DNA of 64,000 bases from Chitinophaga sp. SYP-B3965 (GCF_009647655.1 NZ_WJFD01000003.1:1-64000); one strand, 5' to 3'; numbered from the stretch's first letter, positions 1-8,198 are shown. Notes: generated by a model from the sequence alone, not told the origin. Program-made: numbers and translations.

Positions 1-84
1 AGATTTGATCTTTAAAAATGGTTGACTGCCTCTAAGACCTTTAACAGGCTTGCCCGCCTGATATTCTAAACAGAGCGCGTCAAC

Positions 85-168
85 TGAAGGGAAATGAGAT
101 GGGGACTAATACACAACATGGGCCTCCTGCCCAGTCACTCACTTAGTTCACCCCATCTCTTTCCTTCA
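85..168. ncRNA. Candidate structured RNA: long nested hairpin
   Basis: The outer stem pairs 96-104 (GAGATGGGG) with 151-159, and continues outward through AAA/TTT and GAAGG-like pairs with two single-base bulges as far as about 85/168. Inside it, ACTAA (105-109) pairs with TTAGT (143-147), and a terminal hairpin TGGGC-CTCCT-GCCCA sits at 119-133. The layout of closing stem, internal loops and apical hairpin resembles a structured RNA, but no known family was recognised. The strand is not determined, because the fold works on both. It could equally be an element end. Confidence 0.3.
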
Positions 169-537
169 ATTTAATCCATTATTTTATCCATACAAATCTA
201 AAGGTCACTCACTTGTACGGTTTGTTCTCTGTGCTGCTTCTAAAAATACCTATTTATAGGTATTGCTGTTAATTCCCCACCAAGCTACCTTTAGTTATTA
301 AAAGGCTGACTAGCAACTCGTTAAATATCCTTATCCCTATACAGCAGAAGAATCGTCAAAAACGAACAACGTATACCTGTTCCAGCGGAAATGGAGGTCT
401 AAAGCCAAACCACCCCTGTGAACGGGTTTGCGATTTCAGGAAATACCTTTAAATAACTAGTAATATTAAGCAACGGGCTATTTCGGATAAATAATCAACC
501 GATCATAAGAAGCATTGACGTTCCCCAGGAAGGTTAG

Positions 538-576
538 AGGGCTGGCTAAGAGTGTGGTTCACTGTTAGTTAGCCCT
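538..576. repeat. Strong imperfect hairpin with GU pairs
   Basis: AGGGCTGGCTAA (538-549) pairs along its whole length with TTAGTTAGCCCT (565-576), using two G-U pairs when read on the plus strand. Inside it AGTG (551-554) pairs with CACT (560-563) around a five-base TGGTT loop. The two G-U pairs would be A-C mismatches on the minus strand, which favours a plus-strand transcript if it acts as RNA. No T-tract follows, so it is not an ordinary terminator. Confidence 0.5.
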
Positions 577-677
577 AAGCTTTTAAGGAGGCTTCTTTGA
601 GGCCTCGGCTCTCCAGCATCCTAAATGGAAGGGGGTTCTTTTTTTATTAAGTTCCCTTTAAAGGCAAATCTCCAAGT

Positions 678-807
678 CCCCTGAAGGGGGCTTAAAAAAG
701 GGGCTAGCCCCTTTTTTAAGCTTCTTTGGCCACCTCTAAAAAAGCCCTCTCTAACCCAGTCAGGGCTTTGTTGGGAAGGTTTTTATTACAGCCTCTTTAA
801 ATGAGGC
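678..807. repeat. Cluster of four palindromes
   Basis: Four hairpins follow each other: CCCCTGAAGGGG at 678-689; a perfect 32-base palindrome at 690-721 centred on CTAG, with arms of GCTT, A6 and G4; AAAGCCCT (741-748) with AGGGCTTT (762-769); and GCCTC (791-795) with GAGGC (803-807). The G-run/C-run palindromes look like the short intergenic repeats common in this phylum. They could also act as terminators for a transcript entering from either side. Confidence 0.55.
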
Positions 808-944
808 ATCTTTTACCTACCCCCTAAAAAAATCCCCCTCCAAATAAAAAACAATCCGCCCTTTGCTGCACGGCAAACTCCCAGCCTCCCCCGCCTTTTT
901 TCCACAATACCCATATTTAGTCTATCTTTTTTATAGGTTTTATG

Positions 945-952
945 TATTTTTG
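945..952 (+). promoter_or_regulatory. Bacteroidota -7 box (TATTTTTG) for the cys operon
   Basis: TATTTTTG matches the TAnnTTTG -7 consensus of Bacteroidota and lies 24 bases before the cysH ATG. No clear TTTG -33 box is seen. Just downstream an inverted repeat CTCTAC-AG-GTAGAG (953-966) would fall at the start of the transcript and could be an operator or a leader hairpin. Confidence 0.45.
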
Positions 953-976
953 CTCTACAGGTAGAGGAAGCTACAC

Positions 977-1666
977 ATGAAAGATTTACCAGGGCTACTA
1001 GCCCAGCAAACAGATATTGCAGCAGGAATACGCATTTTAACGGAGGAATTTCCCGGCACTGTTGCCTTTTCCACGTCGTTCGGCCAGGAAGACCAGGTGT
1101 TGGCAGACATCATCTGGAAAAATCAATTGCCGGTACGGGTATTTACATTAGATACCGGCCGGCTTTTCCAGGAAACTTACGATCTAATGGACCTTACAAG
1201 GGCCCGCTACAAGCAGCCTTTCGAGATTTATTTCCCGGAAACCGCAGCAGTAGAAGCACTCGTAAAGGAAAAAGGCATGAACAGCTTTTACGACTCTGTA
1301 GAGAACCGCAAAGAATGCTGTTATATCCGTAAAGTAGTTCCCCTCAACCGGGCTTTGAAAGGTGTAAAAGTATGGATCACCGGCCTCCGTGCAGAACAAA
1401 GTGAAAACCGGCACGACATGCCGGTATTGGAATGGGACGAAGGCCGCCAGCTATACAAATACAACCCCCTCATCCATTGGACGTTTGAAGAAATGATGGC
1501 CTACATTGATAAACACAACGTGCCTTACAACAAACTGCACGACAAAGGATTTATCAGTATCGGCTGCGCTCCCTGCACCCGCGCTATTGAACCAGGAGAA
1601 CATCCCCGCGCCGGACGCTGGTGGTGGGAAGAATCCAAAAAAGAATGCGGTTTACACACTAGTTAG
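977..1666 (+). CDS. cysH: Phosphoadenylyl/adenylyl-sulfate reductase, Fe-S type
   Basis: This enzyme reduces activated sulfate (APS or PAPS) to sulfite with thioredoxin or a similar donor in assimilatory sulfur metabolism in the cytoplasm. The 229-residue protein has the PP-loop-like STSFGQED segment at about 32-39. It has the CC pair at 114-115 and CxxC at 197/200 that bind a [4Fe-4S] cluster in the APS-reductase group, and the catalytic KKECGLH tail with Cys224. The Fe-S cysteines point to APS use rather than the cluster-free PAPS enzymes of enteric bacteria. cysD and cysN follow after 20 and 18 bases, so the three form one operon. No APS kinase domain is present in the window, which agrees with direct APS reduction. 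Sulfite reductase genes are not in view. Confidence 0.93.
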   Translation: MKDLPGLLAQQTDIAAGIRILTEEFPGTVAFSTSFGQEDQVLADIIWKNQLPVRVFTLDTGRLFQETYDLMDLTRARYKQPFEIYFPETAAVEALVKEKGMNSFYDSVENRKECCYIRKVVPLNRALKGVKVWITGLRAEQSENRHDMPVLEWDEGRQLYKYNPLIHWTFEEMMAYIDKHNVPYNKLHDKGFISIGCAPCTRAIEPGEHPRAGRWWWEESKKECGLHTS

Positions 1667-1686
1667 ATCAAGTTTAACATCGATAT

Positions 1687-2592
1687 ATGAGTAGTATTCA
1701 ATGGCAATTTCCGCGGGCACTGGAGGATGAAGCAATTTACATCCTGCGGGAAACCGCTGCGCAGTTTGAACGGCCTGCCATCCTCTTTTCAGGTGGAAAG
1801 GATTCTATTACCCTCGTACGCCTCGCACAAAAAGCTTTCTACCCCGGTAAGATCCCCTTCCCTTTATTACATGTGGACACTGGCCACAACTTCCCGGAAA
1901 CCATCGAGTTCCGCGACTGGCTGGTGGAAACCCTTGGTCTTGAACTGATCGTCCGTAATGTACAGGACAGCATCAACCAGGGCAAAGCAAAAGAAGAAAC
2001 CGGCAAATACGCCAGCAGGAATGCCTTGCAAACAGTCACCCTCCTGGATGCCATTGAAGAACTGAAATTCGATGCCTGCATCGGCGGCGCACGCAGAGAT
2101 GAAGAGAAAGCACGCGCCAAGGAAAGGATCTTCTCTGTACGCGATGAATTCGGCCAATGGAACTCCAAGATCCAACGCCCTGAACTGTTTGATCACCTCA
2201 ACGGTAAAGTGAACATCGGTGAGAACGTTCGCGTATTCCCCATTTCCAACTGGACGGAACTGGACGTTTGGAATTATATCCGCGAAGAAGGTCTCGCTAT
2301 CCCTTCTATCTATTTCTCTCATGAAAGAAAGATCATTGAAAGGGACGGCATGTATTGGCCTTATTCTGATTTCCTCAACACTACGGAAGATGAAAAACCC
2401 TTCCCCGCTAAAGTACGTTTCCGCACGGTAGGTGATATGACCTGTACCGCCGCTGTGATGTCCGAAGCAGATAAACTGGAAGACATCATTACAGAGATCC
2501 TGGCTGCCAAGATCTCCGAAAGAGGCGCCCGTATAGATGATAAACGCTCGGAAGCTGCGATGGAAAAGCGCAAGAACGCAGGGTATTTTTAA
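1687..2592 (+). CDS. cysD: Sulfate adenylyltransferase subunit 2
   Basis: This is the adenylyl-transferring subunit of ATP sulfurylase, which makes APS from sulfate and ATP together with the GTPase subunit CysN encoded next. The 301-residue length is normal for CysD. The PP-loop motif SGGKDS is at 35-40, and the C-terminal segment rich in Arg and Lys (ERGARIDDKRSEAAMEKRKN) is typical of the family. It sits between cysH and cysN with short gaps, so co-transcription and a sulfate assimilation role are well supported. Confidence 0.96.
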   Translation: MSSIQWQFPRALEDEAIYILRETAAQFERPAILFSGGKDSITLVRLAQKAFYPGKIPFPLLHVDTGHNFPETIEFRDWLVETLGLELIVRNVQDSINQGKAKEETGKYASRNALQTVTLLDAIEELKFDACIGGARRDEEKARAKERIFSVRDEFGQWNSKIQRPELFDHLNGKVNIGENVRVFPISNWTELDVWNYIREEGLAIPSIYFSHERKIIERDGMYWPYSDFLNTTEDEKPFPAKVRFRTVGDMTCTAAVMSEADKLEDIITEILAAKISERGARIDDKRSEAAMEKRKNAGYF

Positions 2593-2610
2593 ACTACGAA
2601 TTGACTAACA

Positions 2611-3855
2611 ATGGATGTTTTACGTATAACCACTTCAGGTAGTGTGGATGATGGAAAGAGTACGCTCATCGGCCGTTTGCTGTTTGACACGAAATCTATC
2701 ACCCAGGATAAAATGGAAGCCCTCACTGCTGCAAGCAAACGCAAGGGCCTGGATTTCACAGACCTCTCCCTCCTCACGGACGGCCTCATTGCCGAACGCG
2801 AACAGGGCATCACCATTGATGTGGCACACATTTATTTCTCTACGCCTAACCGCAAATATATTATTGCAGATACGCCCGGCCACTTTGAGTACACCCGTAA
2901 TATGGTGACCGGCGCTTCTACTGCACAGGTATCGCTCATCCTCATCGATGCAAGAAAAGGTATTGTTGAACAAACTTACCGCCACTTCTTCATCGCCTGT
3001 ATGCTGCGCATTCCGCACCTCGTAGTGTGTATCAATAAAATGGACCTCGTGGAATATGACGAAGCCCGCTTTAACCAGATCCATGAAGACTTTCAGCAAT
3101 TGCTGAAAGGTTCTTTCTACGAGGATAAAGAAGTAAAGTTCATTCCTATCTCTTCCCTCTACGGAGAAAACGTGGTAACTAAAACGGAGAAGATCAGCTG
3201 GTATAAAAGTCAGCCGCTCCTGGAATTCCTGGAAGAAATAGAACTGGACACAACAGACCGCCAGCATCCTGCACGTTTCCCCGTTCAGTATGTGATCCGC
3301 CCTAAAACTGAGCAGCACCATGATTTCCGTGGTTTTGCCGGTAAGGTGGCCAGCGGTAGTTTTCACGTAGGCGCGGAAATTGTTTCCCTGCCTAACGGGC
3401 AACGCAGCAAGATCAAATCCATCGAAAAGTTTGAGCAGCAACTGGATGCGGCACATGCCACAGAAAGTGTAGTGATCACACTGGAAGATGAAATAGATAT
3501 CAGTCGCGGTAATTTGCTGGTTACGCCGGATAACATTCCGGAAGGCCGCAAAGAGCTGGTGGCACAGATCTGCTGGATGGACCAGCAGAAACTCAGCGCA
3601 GGTAAAACGTATTTACTGGTGCATGGTGCCAACCGTATCAAAGCAAAAGTGCAGCAACTGCATCACGTGGTAGAAGTAACCACTAACCGGATAGAGGAGA
3701 AAACGGAAATGGGATTGAACGATATCGGTAAGATCACTTTAAAAACTGCCCAGCCTGTATTTGCAGATGCCTACCAGGCAAATCCTGCAAACGGCACTTT
3801 CATCCTGGTGGATGAATTCAGCAACGCTACAGTTGCAGTGGGTTTCGTGGATTAA
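2611..3855 (+). CDS. cysN: Sulfate adenylyltransferase subunit 1 (GTPase)
   Basis: This is the EF-Tu-like GTPase subunit that couples GTP hydrolysis to APS synthesis by CysD. The G1 motif GSVDDGKST is at 10-18, G3 DTPGH at 87-91 and G4 NKMD at 142-145, followed by two beta-barrel domains. The protein is 414 residues and ends after the barrels, so there is no fused CysC APS kinase domain as in longer CysNC proteins. It is the last gene of the cys operon and is followed by a clear hairpin terminator. Confidence 0.96.
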   Translation: MDVLRITTSGSVDDGKSTLIGRLLFDTKSITQDKMEALTAASKRKGLDFTDLSLLTDGLIAEREQGITIDVAHIYFSTPNRKYIIADTPGHFEYTRNMVTGASTAQVSLILIDARKGIVEQTYRHFFIACMLRIPHLVVCINKMDLVEYDEARFNQIHEDFQQLLKGSFYEDKEVKFIPISSLYGENVVTKTEKISWYKSQPLLEFLEEIELDTTDRQHPARFPVQYVIRPKTEQHHDFRGFAGKVASGSFHVGAEIVSLPNGQRSKIKSIEKFEQQLDAAHATESVVITLEDEIDISRGNLLVTPDNIPEGRKELVAQICWMDQQKLSAGKTYLLVHGANRIKAKVQQLHHVVEVTTNRIEEKTEMGLNDIGKITLKTAQPVFADAYQANPANGTFILVDEFSNATVAVGFVD

Positions 3856-3876
3856 GCCATCTGTCAACTAAAATAA

Positions 3877-3905
3877 AAAAGCCGGAGGTGATTACTTCCG
3901 GCTTT
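3877..3905. terminator. Bidirectional terminator after cysN
   Basis: AAAAGCCGGA pairs with TCCGGCTTTT across a short loop. A-runs on the left and T-runs on the right serve both the cys operon (plus) and the gene ending at 3912 (minus). Confidence 0.85.
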
Positions 3906-3911
3906 TACTTT

Positions 3912-5300
3912 TTATTCTACCCGTAACCAGGTGATCTTTGCATTCTTCTTTTTGGTCTTTACATGCAGCGTGGCATATACCTTATTCACCGGATCGTAGT
4001 CAGCTGCTATAAACAGCCCGAGGTTACTGGCATCTTCCCCGCTAAAAACAGACCGTTGCTTCGACAATTTATTCCCACTCTCTAACGTATAATAGAACCC
4101 GCTGCAATTAGTGACCAGCCATACCGTTTTACGGTGATGGTCTGTGGCTTCATTGATCAATACCTGGTCTCCCACCATATCCACATATAAATACTGTTCT
4201 CCTTCCCGTAATAGTGTCGCAGCGTTTTCAGTATGTTTCTGATAAAATGGATCAAATGATTTTTCCCTGAACCCATGTTTCTTTCGCAGTAGCCAGTTAC
4301 CTGTTTGTGTTCCTTTTTTATCAAACTGAAGAATGGTAAGATCACCTAATATTGTATGCTTTGGTGGTTTAACAGCGTAAGGTATTGGTTGTTGTTCATA
4401 GTTCTCTTTTTCCTCCATCACTATCCGGAAAGAACCATCTTCCATGATCAATATATTCTGAGGTATGCCTTCCCCGGAAATTTTCTTCGCCTGTTCCAGC
4501 ACTTTCGTTGTTGCATTCAACAGGGAAATTTTTCCAGGCTGCAACACAATGAGCTGGCTGGTATAGGGATTGTATTTCAGGGCGGCACCTTTAAGCGCCT
4601 CTCCCACCGGAGTAGCTTTAAAAGCACTGCTACCTTTTTCCAGTGTGAGCAGTTCCACGCGGTTCTCTACATTAAAGTTGCTGGCCAATATACATACCGC
4701 TTTATCCCCCAATACCACCATATCCGTGAACCCATGATAAAACACTCCCACCGTCTCCTTATCAAAAACACCACGGCTCAGTACGGCATGATCCGGGCCA
4801 TAATGAATGATCTCCGAACCGAGTTCTTCATTCAACCATGTTCTGATGGCATAATATTCTGAGTAAGGGTCCTTTTCGATATTGAAATCCCGTGCCGGAT
4901 TGGTGAGTATCAACTGATCCAGGCGCAACACTACTTCTTCTTTTTTCAAGGTACCATCTTTGCCATCCAGGATGAGTCTGTATAATACAGGATGTTTGTT
5001 TTCCCTTTCGCTGGCAAACACCACTACATCTCCCTGTGTTTCAAAAACAGCGTTGATGTTTTCTGTATGTGCAGTGGGGATGTTTTTATCCTGGATGCGC
5101 TGGTGGGCAGCGTTGTATAATTGCAGGTTGATGCCCTCCCTGAAATGCAGGTAAACCGTATTTCCATTCTTTAATTGAATGATCTTTGCAGCGCCTTTCT
5201 CCGGTTCATTAAATTCCGGGCCGTCTGCTATGGAAACAAACTGTGCACTTGATCCCTGGTGTATATTTATCAGGAGGTACAGGAATAGTATCTTCTTCAT
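3912..5300 (-). CDS. Secreted protein of unknown function, paralog of next gene
   Basis: Not recognised as a named family. The start is set at the ATG at 5300, because the longer frame opens with TTG and the ATG begins a good signal peptide (MKKILFLYLLI, cleavage near SSAQ). The 462-residue protein is probably exported to the periplasm or surface. The body is rich in short beta-strand-like segments and resembles a propeller-like repeat, but no repeat consensus is certain. It is clearly homologous to the gene immediately upstream (5335-6888): both share a N-terminal block built on IxQLKNGNT, a QLY..HQR segment and a KDPYSE..AI motif. The two lie 34 bases apart in one transcription unit, suggesting a tandem duplication. 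Confidence 0.7.
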   Translation of the reverse strand: MKKILFLYLLINIHQGSSAQFVSIADGPEFNEPEKGAAKIIQLKNGNTVYLHFREGINLQLYNAAHQRIQDKNIPTAHTENINAVFETQGDVVVFASERENKHPVLYRLILDGKDGTLKKEEVVLRLDQLILTNPARDFNIEKDPYSEYYAIRTWLNEELGSEIIHYGPDHAVLSRGVFDKETVGVFYHGFTDMVVLGDKAVCILASNFNVENRVELLTLEKGSSAFKATPVGEALKGAALKYNPYTSQLIVLQPGKISLLNATTKVLEQAKKISGEGIPQNILIMEDGSFRIVMEEKENYEQQPIPYAVKPPKHTILGDLTILQFDKKGTQTGNWLLRKKHGFREKSFDPFYQKHTENAATLLREGEQYLYVDMVGDQVLINEATDHHRKTVWLVTNCSGFYYTLESGNKLSKQRSVFSGEDASNLGLFIAADYDPVNKVYATLHVKTKKKNAKITWLRVE

Positions 5301-5334
5301 GAAGAGCAATATAATAAAACTTGCTTATTGTGCT

Positions 5335-6888
5335 TTAATTCAGGTTAAGCCATACCAATTGTACTTCCTTTTTGTTTTGCGACATACGCCGCAAGGTGAC
5401 CAGGGTACTTTTTTCCATATCGTAATCCGCCATGGAAAATAAAGCGATGTGCCTTTGTTTCTTTTCCACATCTACCGGGAAAACAAAATTCCTGGCGGGA
5501 ATAATGTTCTTTCCGGCCAGCGTATAATAGAACCCATGTCCTTCACGGGCATCGCGCATCATCGTTAATTTACCTTTCTCCAGTTTCTCTTTATTCTCTT
5601 CCAGGTCATTCATCAGGATGTAATCATGTTTGGCGCCAGGAACGAAAGAGAAGAATTTATACTGCTCTGAAAAATCTATTTTGTCCGTAGCGTTCTCCCT
5701 GTTCTTCTGATAAAATGCTTTCATGATCAGGCCGGGATTTAATTGCCTTTTAGGGATCATCCAGGTATTGATCTCCTTTCCTTCCGCATCCATATCGATC
5801 ACCGCTACAGTGGAAAGGATGGTACTGATCACTACCGGCACACTGTTCACCAGGCGCACAAAATTGTCCAGCTCTTCAAACACAATGGAATAACCGCCGT
5901 CCTTTTTGATGAATACATTTTGCGGCACGCCTTCATAAGGTGCTTTGGGACCAAATACTTCCAGGCTTTTCAGGTTGGCTTTATCCGGGACGATCTCTCT
6001 GGCTTCTGCTGCCACCATCGTACTCAGTTGTACCGTGGTGAGCCAGGTAGCTATTTTCTTTTCTTCTTTCTGATTGGCCTGCAGGAGGATCAGCTGATCC
6101 GTGTAAGGATTGTATTTCACGAAACCACCCAGCACTTCTACTCCTTTTGGTAAAGAAAGAGATGAGAAACGAAAGAAGATATGCCCCTTTTCCAGCGTTG
6201 CCAGCATCATTTCGCTGCTGGTTACCTGATAGGTTGCATTTTGTGCCATACCCAGGATACAGAGCTTCTTATCGCCAATGACCACCATATCCCAATACTG
6301 GAACCTGGTGTCATTATCCGGGCCGGTGAAACGGGCGCGACTGATCTCATGATGATCTGCTGCAAAATGCACGATCTCATAACCGGCATCAGCTTCTTCA
6401 AGGTTGGCATACATCGATATCGCATAGTTTTCGCTGTAAGGGTCTTTGATCACCAGGAAGTCTGAACTGCTGGTTTTCTTTTTGCGGCGGTTCACTTTAT
6501 CCAGGTTGGCCACCGTATCCTCCCGCAATAATTGTCCGGTACCAGCATCAATGGTGAGCCGCACCAATAAAGGGTGCCTGCTTTCCTTCACACTATATAA
6601 CACCGTAGCATTGCCCTGCGATTCAAAAACAGCATCCAGGTTACCATTCCGGATATGGGCAAAATTCGCCATGGTATCCACCCGCTGGTGACTGGAATCG
6701 TATAGCTGGATGTTCACCCCCTTTGCCGGAAAATGTACATACAGGGTGTTCCCGTTCTTCAATTGAAGGATCCGGGCAAGTCCGCCGGATGGTTCCTCAA
6801 AGGAAGGACTCTCCGCAATTGTACTGATCTGGGCATGCAGGGCAAGGGGAAATGTTGCCAAAAGGCACAGGTATAAGGCTCTTCTCAT
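5335..6888 (-). CDS. Secreted protein of unknown function, paralog of previous gene
   Basis: This is a 517-residue protein with a signal peptide (MRRALYLCLLATFPLALHAQ) and no recognised catalytic motif. It aligns with the downstream neighbour over the whole length (RILQLKNGNTLYVHF, HQRVDT, IKDPYSENYAIS, and a C-terminal GFYYTL..N block). It is about 55 residues longer because of inserts, including a basic RRKKKTSSSD loop near 137. It is the first gene of the pair. The upstream intergenic region carries a remarkable palindrome at 7024-7068 but no clear TAnnTTTG box. A beta-propeller-like fold is only a guess. Confidence 0.7.
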   Translation of the reverse strand: MRRALYLCLLATFPLALHAQISTIAESPSFEEPSGGLARILQLKNGNTLYVHFPAKGVNIQLYDSSHQRVDTMANFAHIRNGNLDAVFESQGNATVLYSVKESRHPLLVRLTIDAGTGQLLREDTVANLDKVNRRKKKTSSSDFLVIKDPYSENYAISMYANLEEADAGYEIVHFAADHHEISRARFTGPDNDTRFQYWDMVVIGDKKLCILGMAQNATYQVTSSEMMLATLEKGHIFFRFSSLSLPKGVEVLGGFVKYNPYTDQLILLQANQKEEKKIATWLTTVQLSTMVAAEAREIVPDKANLKSLEVFGPKAPYEGVPQNVFIKKDGGYSIVFEELDNFVRLVNSVPVVISTILSTVAVIDMDAEGKEINTWMIPKRQLNPGLIMKAFYQKNRENATDKIDFSEQYKFFSFVPGAKHDYILMNDLEENKEKLEKGKLTMMRDAREGHGFYYTLAGKNIIPARNFVFPVDVEKKQRHIALFSMADYDMEKSTLVTLRRMSQNKKEVQLVWLNLN

Positions 6889-7023
6889 TTTTTCATAGGA
6901 TAATACGATGTAATATACAAATATTATATAATATATATGCCGGTAATAGTGGCCTGATAGAAGTTTGATCGAAGCACTATAGTTGTATATCCCTATATCA
7001 CTGAAAGCCCATTCCTATAACAC

Positions 7024-7068
7024 TCCTATAGCATAGGTATATCGAAACGATATACCTATGCTATAGGA
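7024..7068. repeat. Perfect 21-bp inverted repeat with AAA loop
   Basis: The left arm 7024-7044 (beginning TCCTATAGCATAGG) is perfectly complementary to the right arm 7048-7068, with only AAA between them. Flanking sequence repeats the arm tips: CCTATA at about 7013, CTATAGGA at 7083-7090 and ATATAGGAGAG soon after. This gives a symmetric cluster of TCCTATA/TATAGGA words. There is no T-tract, and a true terminator lies separately downstream, so this is more likely a binding-site cluster or a small repetitive element. Confidence 0.75.
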
Positions 7069-7150
7069 ATGATATAGCAGTGCTATAGGAGAGATATAGG
7101 AGAGAGCCGAGATAGTACCTGGAATAGACTGGTTATCAGCCTTTTGCGCA

Positions 7151-7180
7151 CAAAAAAGGCCGGAAGCAATGCTTCCGGCC
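7151..7180 (-). terminator. Terminator of the threonine dehydrogenase gene
   Basis: GGCCGGAAGC (7158-7167) pairs perfectly with 7171-7180 around a three-base loop. On the minus strand a T6 run follows at 7157-7152. Confidence 0.85.
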
Positions 7181-7205
7181 AGTTAAACATATAGTAATCA
7201 ATCGT

Positions 7206-8165
7206 TTATTTAATTCCTTTCTCCAGTTTAAGGTTCCGGAGCATGTCCTCCGTCATCTTTTCCAGGTTGAATTCCGGTTTCCAGCCCCAATCCTGGGCGG
7301 CCAGTCCGTCTTCGATGCTTTGGGGCCAGCCGTTGGCAATCTGCTGGCGGTAATCTGGTTCGTAGCTGATGGTGAAGGCAGGAATATGTTTCTGGATGGC
7401 TTCGGAGATCTCTTTAGGGGAGAAACTCATGCCGGAGAGGTTGTAGGCAGAACGTACCTTGATCTTTGCACTATCCGCCTCCATGAGCTCAATAGTGGCA
7501 CGGATGGCATCCGGCATATACATCATGGGCAGATAGGTGTCTTCAGACAGGAAACATTTATAGGTACCTTCTTCCAGGGCTTCGTGGTAGATCTCTACCG
7601 CGTAATCCGTGGTACCGCCGCCCGGGGCAGATTTATAGCTGATCAGGCCGGGATAACGGAGGCTGCGTACATCTATACCATAGCGGTGGTTGTAATATTC
7701 GCACCAGCGTTCGCCGGCAAACTTACTGATCCCGTAAATGGTGGTAGGTTCGATGATGGTATGCTGCGGTGTGTCCTCTTTGGGGGAATTAGGCCCAAAA
7801 ACGGCAATGGAACTGGGCCAGTAGATCTTATCCAAGCCTTCTTCCTTGGCAATGTCCAGCACGTTCAGCAGGCTTTGCATGTTGATGTGCCAAGCCAGCA
7901 GGGGGTTCTTTTCCCCGGTAGCGGAAAGGATGGCAGCCAGCAGATAGACCTGGGTAATGTTGTGACGGATAACCAGCACATGCAGCATTTCTTTGTTCAT
8001 CACATCCAGGGACACGTAAGGGCCGCTGCCTTTCAGCAGGTCGTGCTCTTCACGGAGATCGGATGCTACCACGTTATTATCGCCATACATTTTGCGCAGG
8101 GCCAGCGTTAACTCTACGCCAATCTGACCGCATGCACCAATAACCAGGATCTTATCTTTCTTCAT
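7206..8165 (-). CDS. NAD-dependent epimerase, L-threonine 3-dehydrogenase type
   Basis: This is an extended short-chain dehydrogenase, 319 residues. The Rossmann motif GACGQIG is at 10-16 and the YxxxK catalytic pair is Tyr144 and Lys148. The segments after it (RYPGLISYK, GGGTTDYAVEI, SGMSFSPKEI) are those of the SDR-type L-threonine 3-dehydrogenases found in Flavobacteria and relatives. These oxidise threonine to 2-amino-3-ketobutyrate and are unrelated to zinc-dependent Tdh. A partner 2-amino-3-ketobutyrate CoA ligase (kbl) is not in the window, so the substrate is inferred from family resemblance. A UDP-sugar epimerase role is the alternative. A TAnnTTTG box lies 26 bases upstream. Confidence 0.82.
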   Translation of the reverse strand: MKKDKILVIGACGQIGVELTLALRKMYGDNNVVASDLREEHDLLKGSGPYVSLDVMNKEMLHVLVIRHNITQVYLLAAILSATGEKNPLLAWHINMQSLLNVLDIAKEEGLDKIYWPSSIAVFGPNSPKEDTPQHTIIEPTTIYGISKFAGERWCEYYNHRYGIDVRSLRYPGLISYKSAPGGGTTDYAVEIYHEALEEGTYKCFLSEDTYLPMMYMPDAIRATIELMEADSAKIKVRSAYNLSGMSFSPKEISEAIQKHIPAFTISYEPDYRQQIANGWPQSIEDGLAAQDWGWKPEFNLEKMTEDMLRNLKLEKGIK

Positions 8166-8190
8166 ACTAAGAGGTTGTAAATTTTGTGCC

Positions 8191-8198
8191 CAAATTTA
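8191..8198 (-). promoter_or_regulatory. -7 box (TAAATTTG) of the threonine dehydrogenase gene
   Basis: Read on the minus strand, TAAATTTG matches TAnnTTTG and lies 25 bases before the ATG at 8165. No good -33 TTTG is seen, so this is a candidate only. Confidence 0.4.

Larger units (their letters stand above)
1..976. other. Gene-free stretch rich in inverted repeats
   Basis: No reading frame of convincing length or composition is seen on either strand, and no tRNA, rRNA, tmRNA, RNase P or SRP signature was recognised. The stretch holds several strong inverted repeats, listed separately: a nested hairpin at 85-168, a hairpin at 245-264, a hairpin at 538-576, and a run of palindromes from 678 to 807. 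An 11-base direct repeat (GTCACTCACTT) occurs at 134-144 and 204-214. The composition and hairpin density fit either structured RNA or the worn remains of mobile or repetitive elements. The promoter of the cys operon lies at its right end. Confidence 0.6.
6889..7205. other. Intergenic stretch with palindrome and terminator
   Basis: This 317-base AT-rich stretch holds no gene. It contains the 7024-7068 palindrome, extra TATAGGA copies on either side, and the terminator of the 7206-8165 gene. The promoter of the 5335-6888 gene should lie here but could not be placed. Confidence 0.6.

Noticed and set aside
195..240. Resemblance of GTACGGTTTGTTC to the 3' half of a group II intron domain V
   Set aside because: The 5' half of domain V, the AGC/GAAA pattern and an intron-encoded protein are all missing, so the match is short and probably chance.
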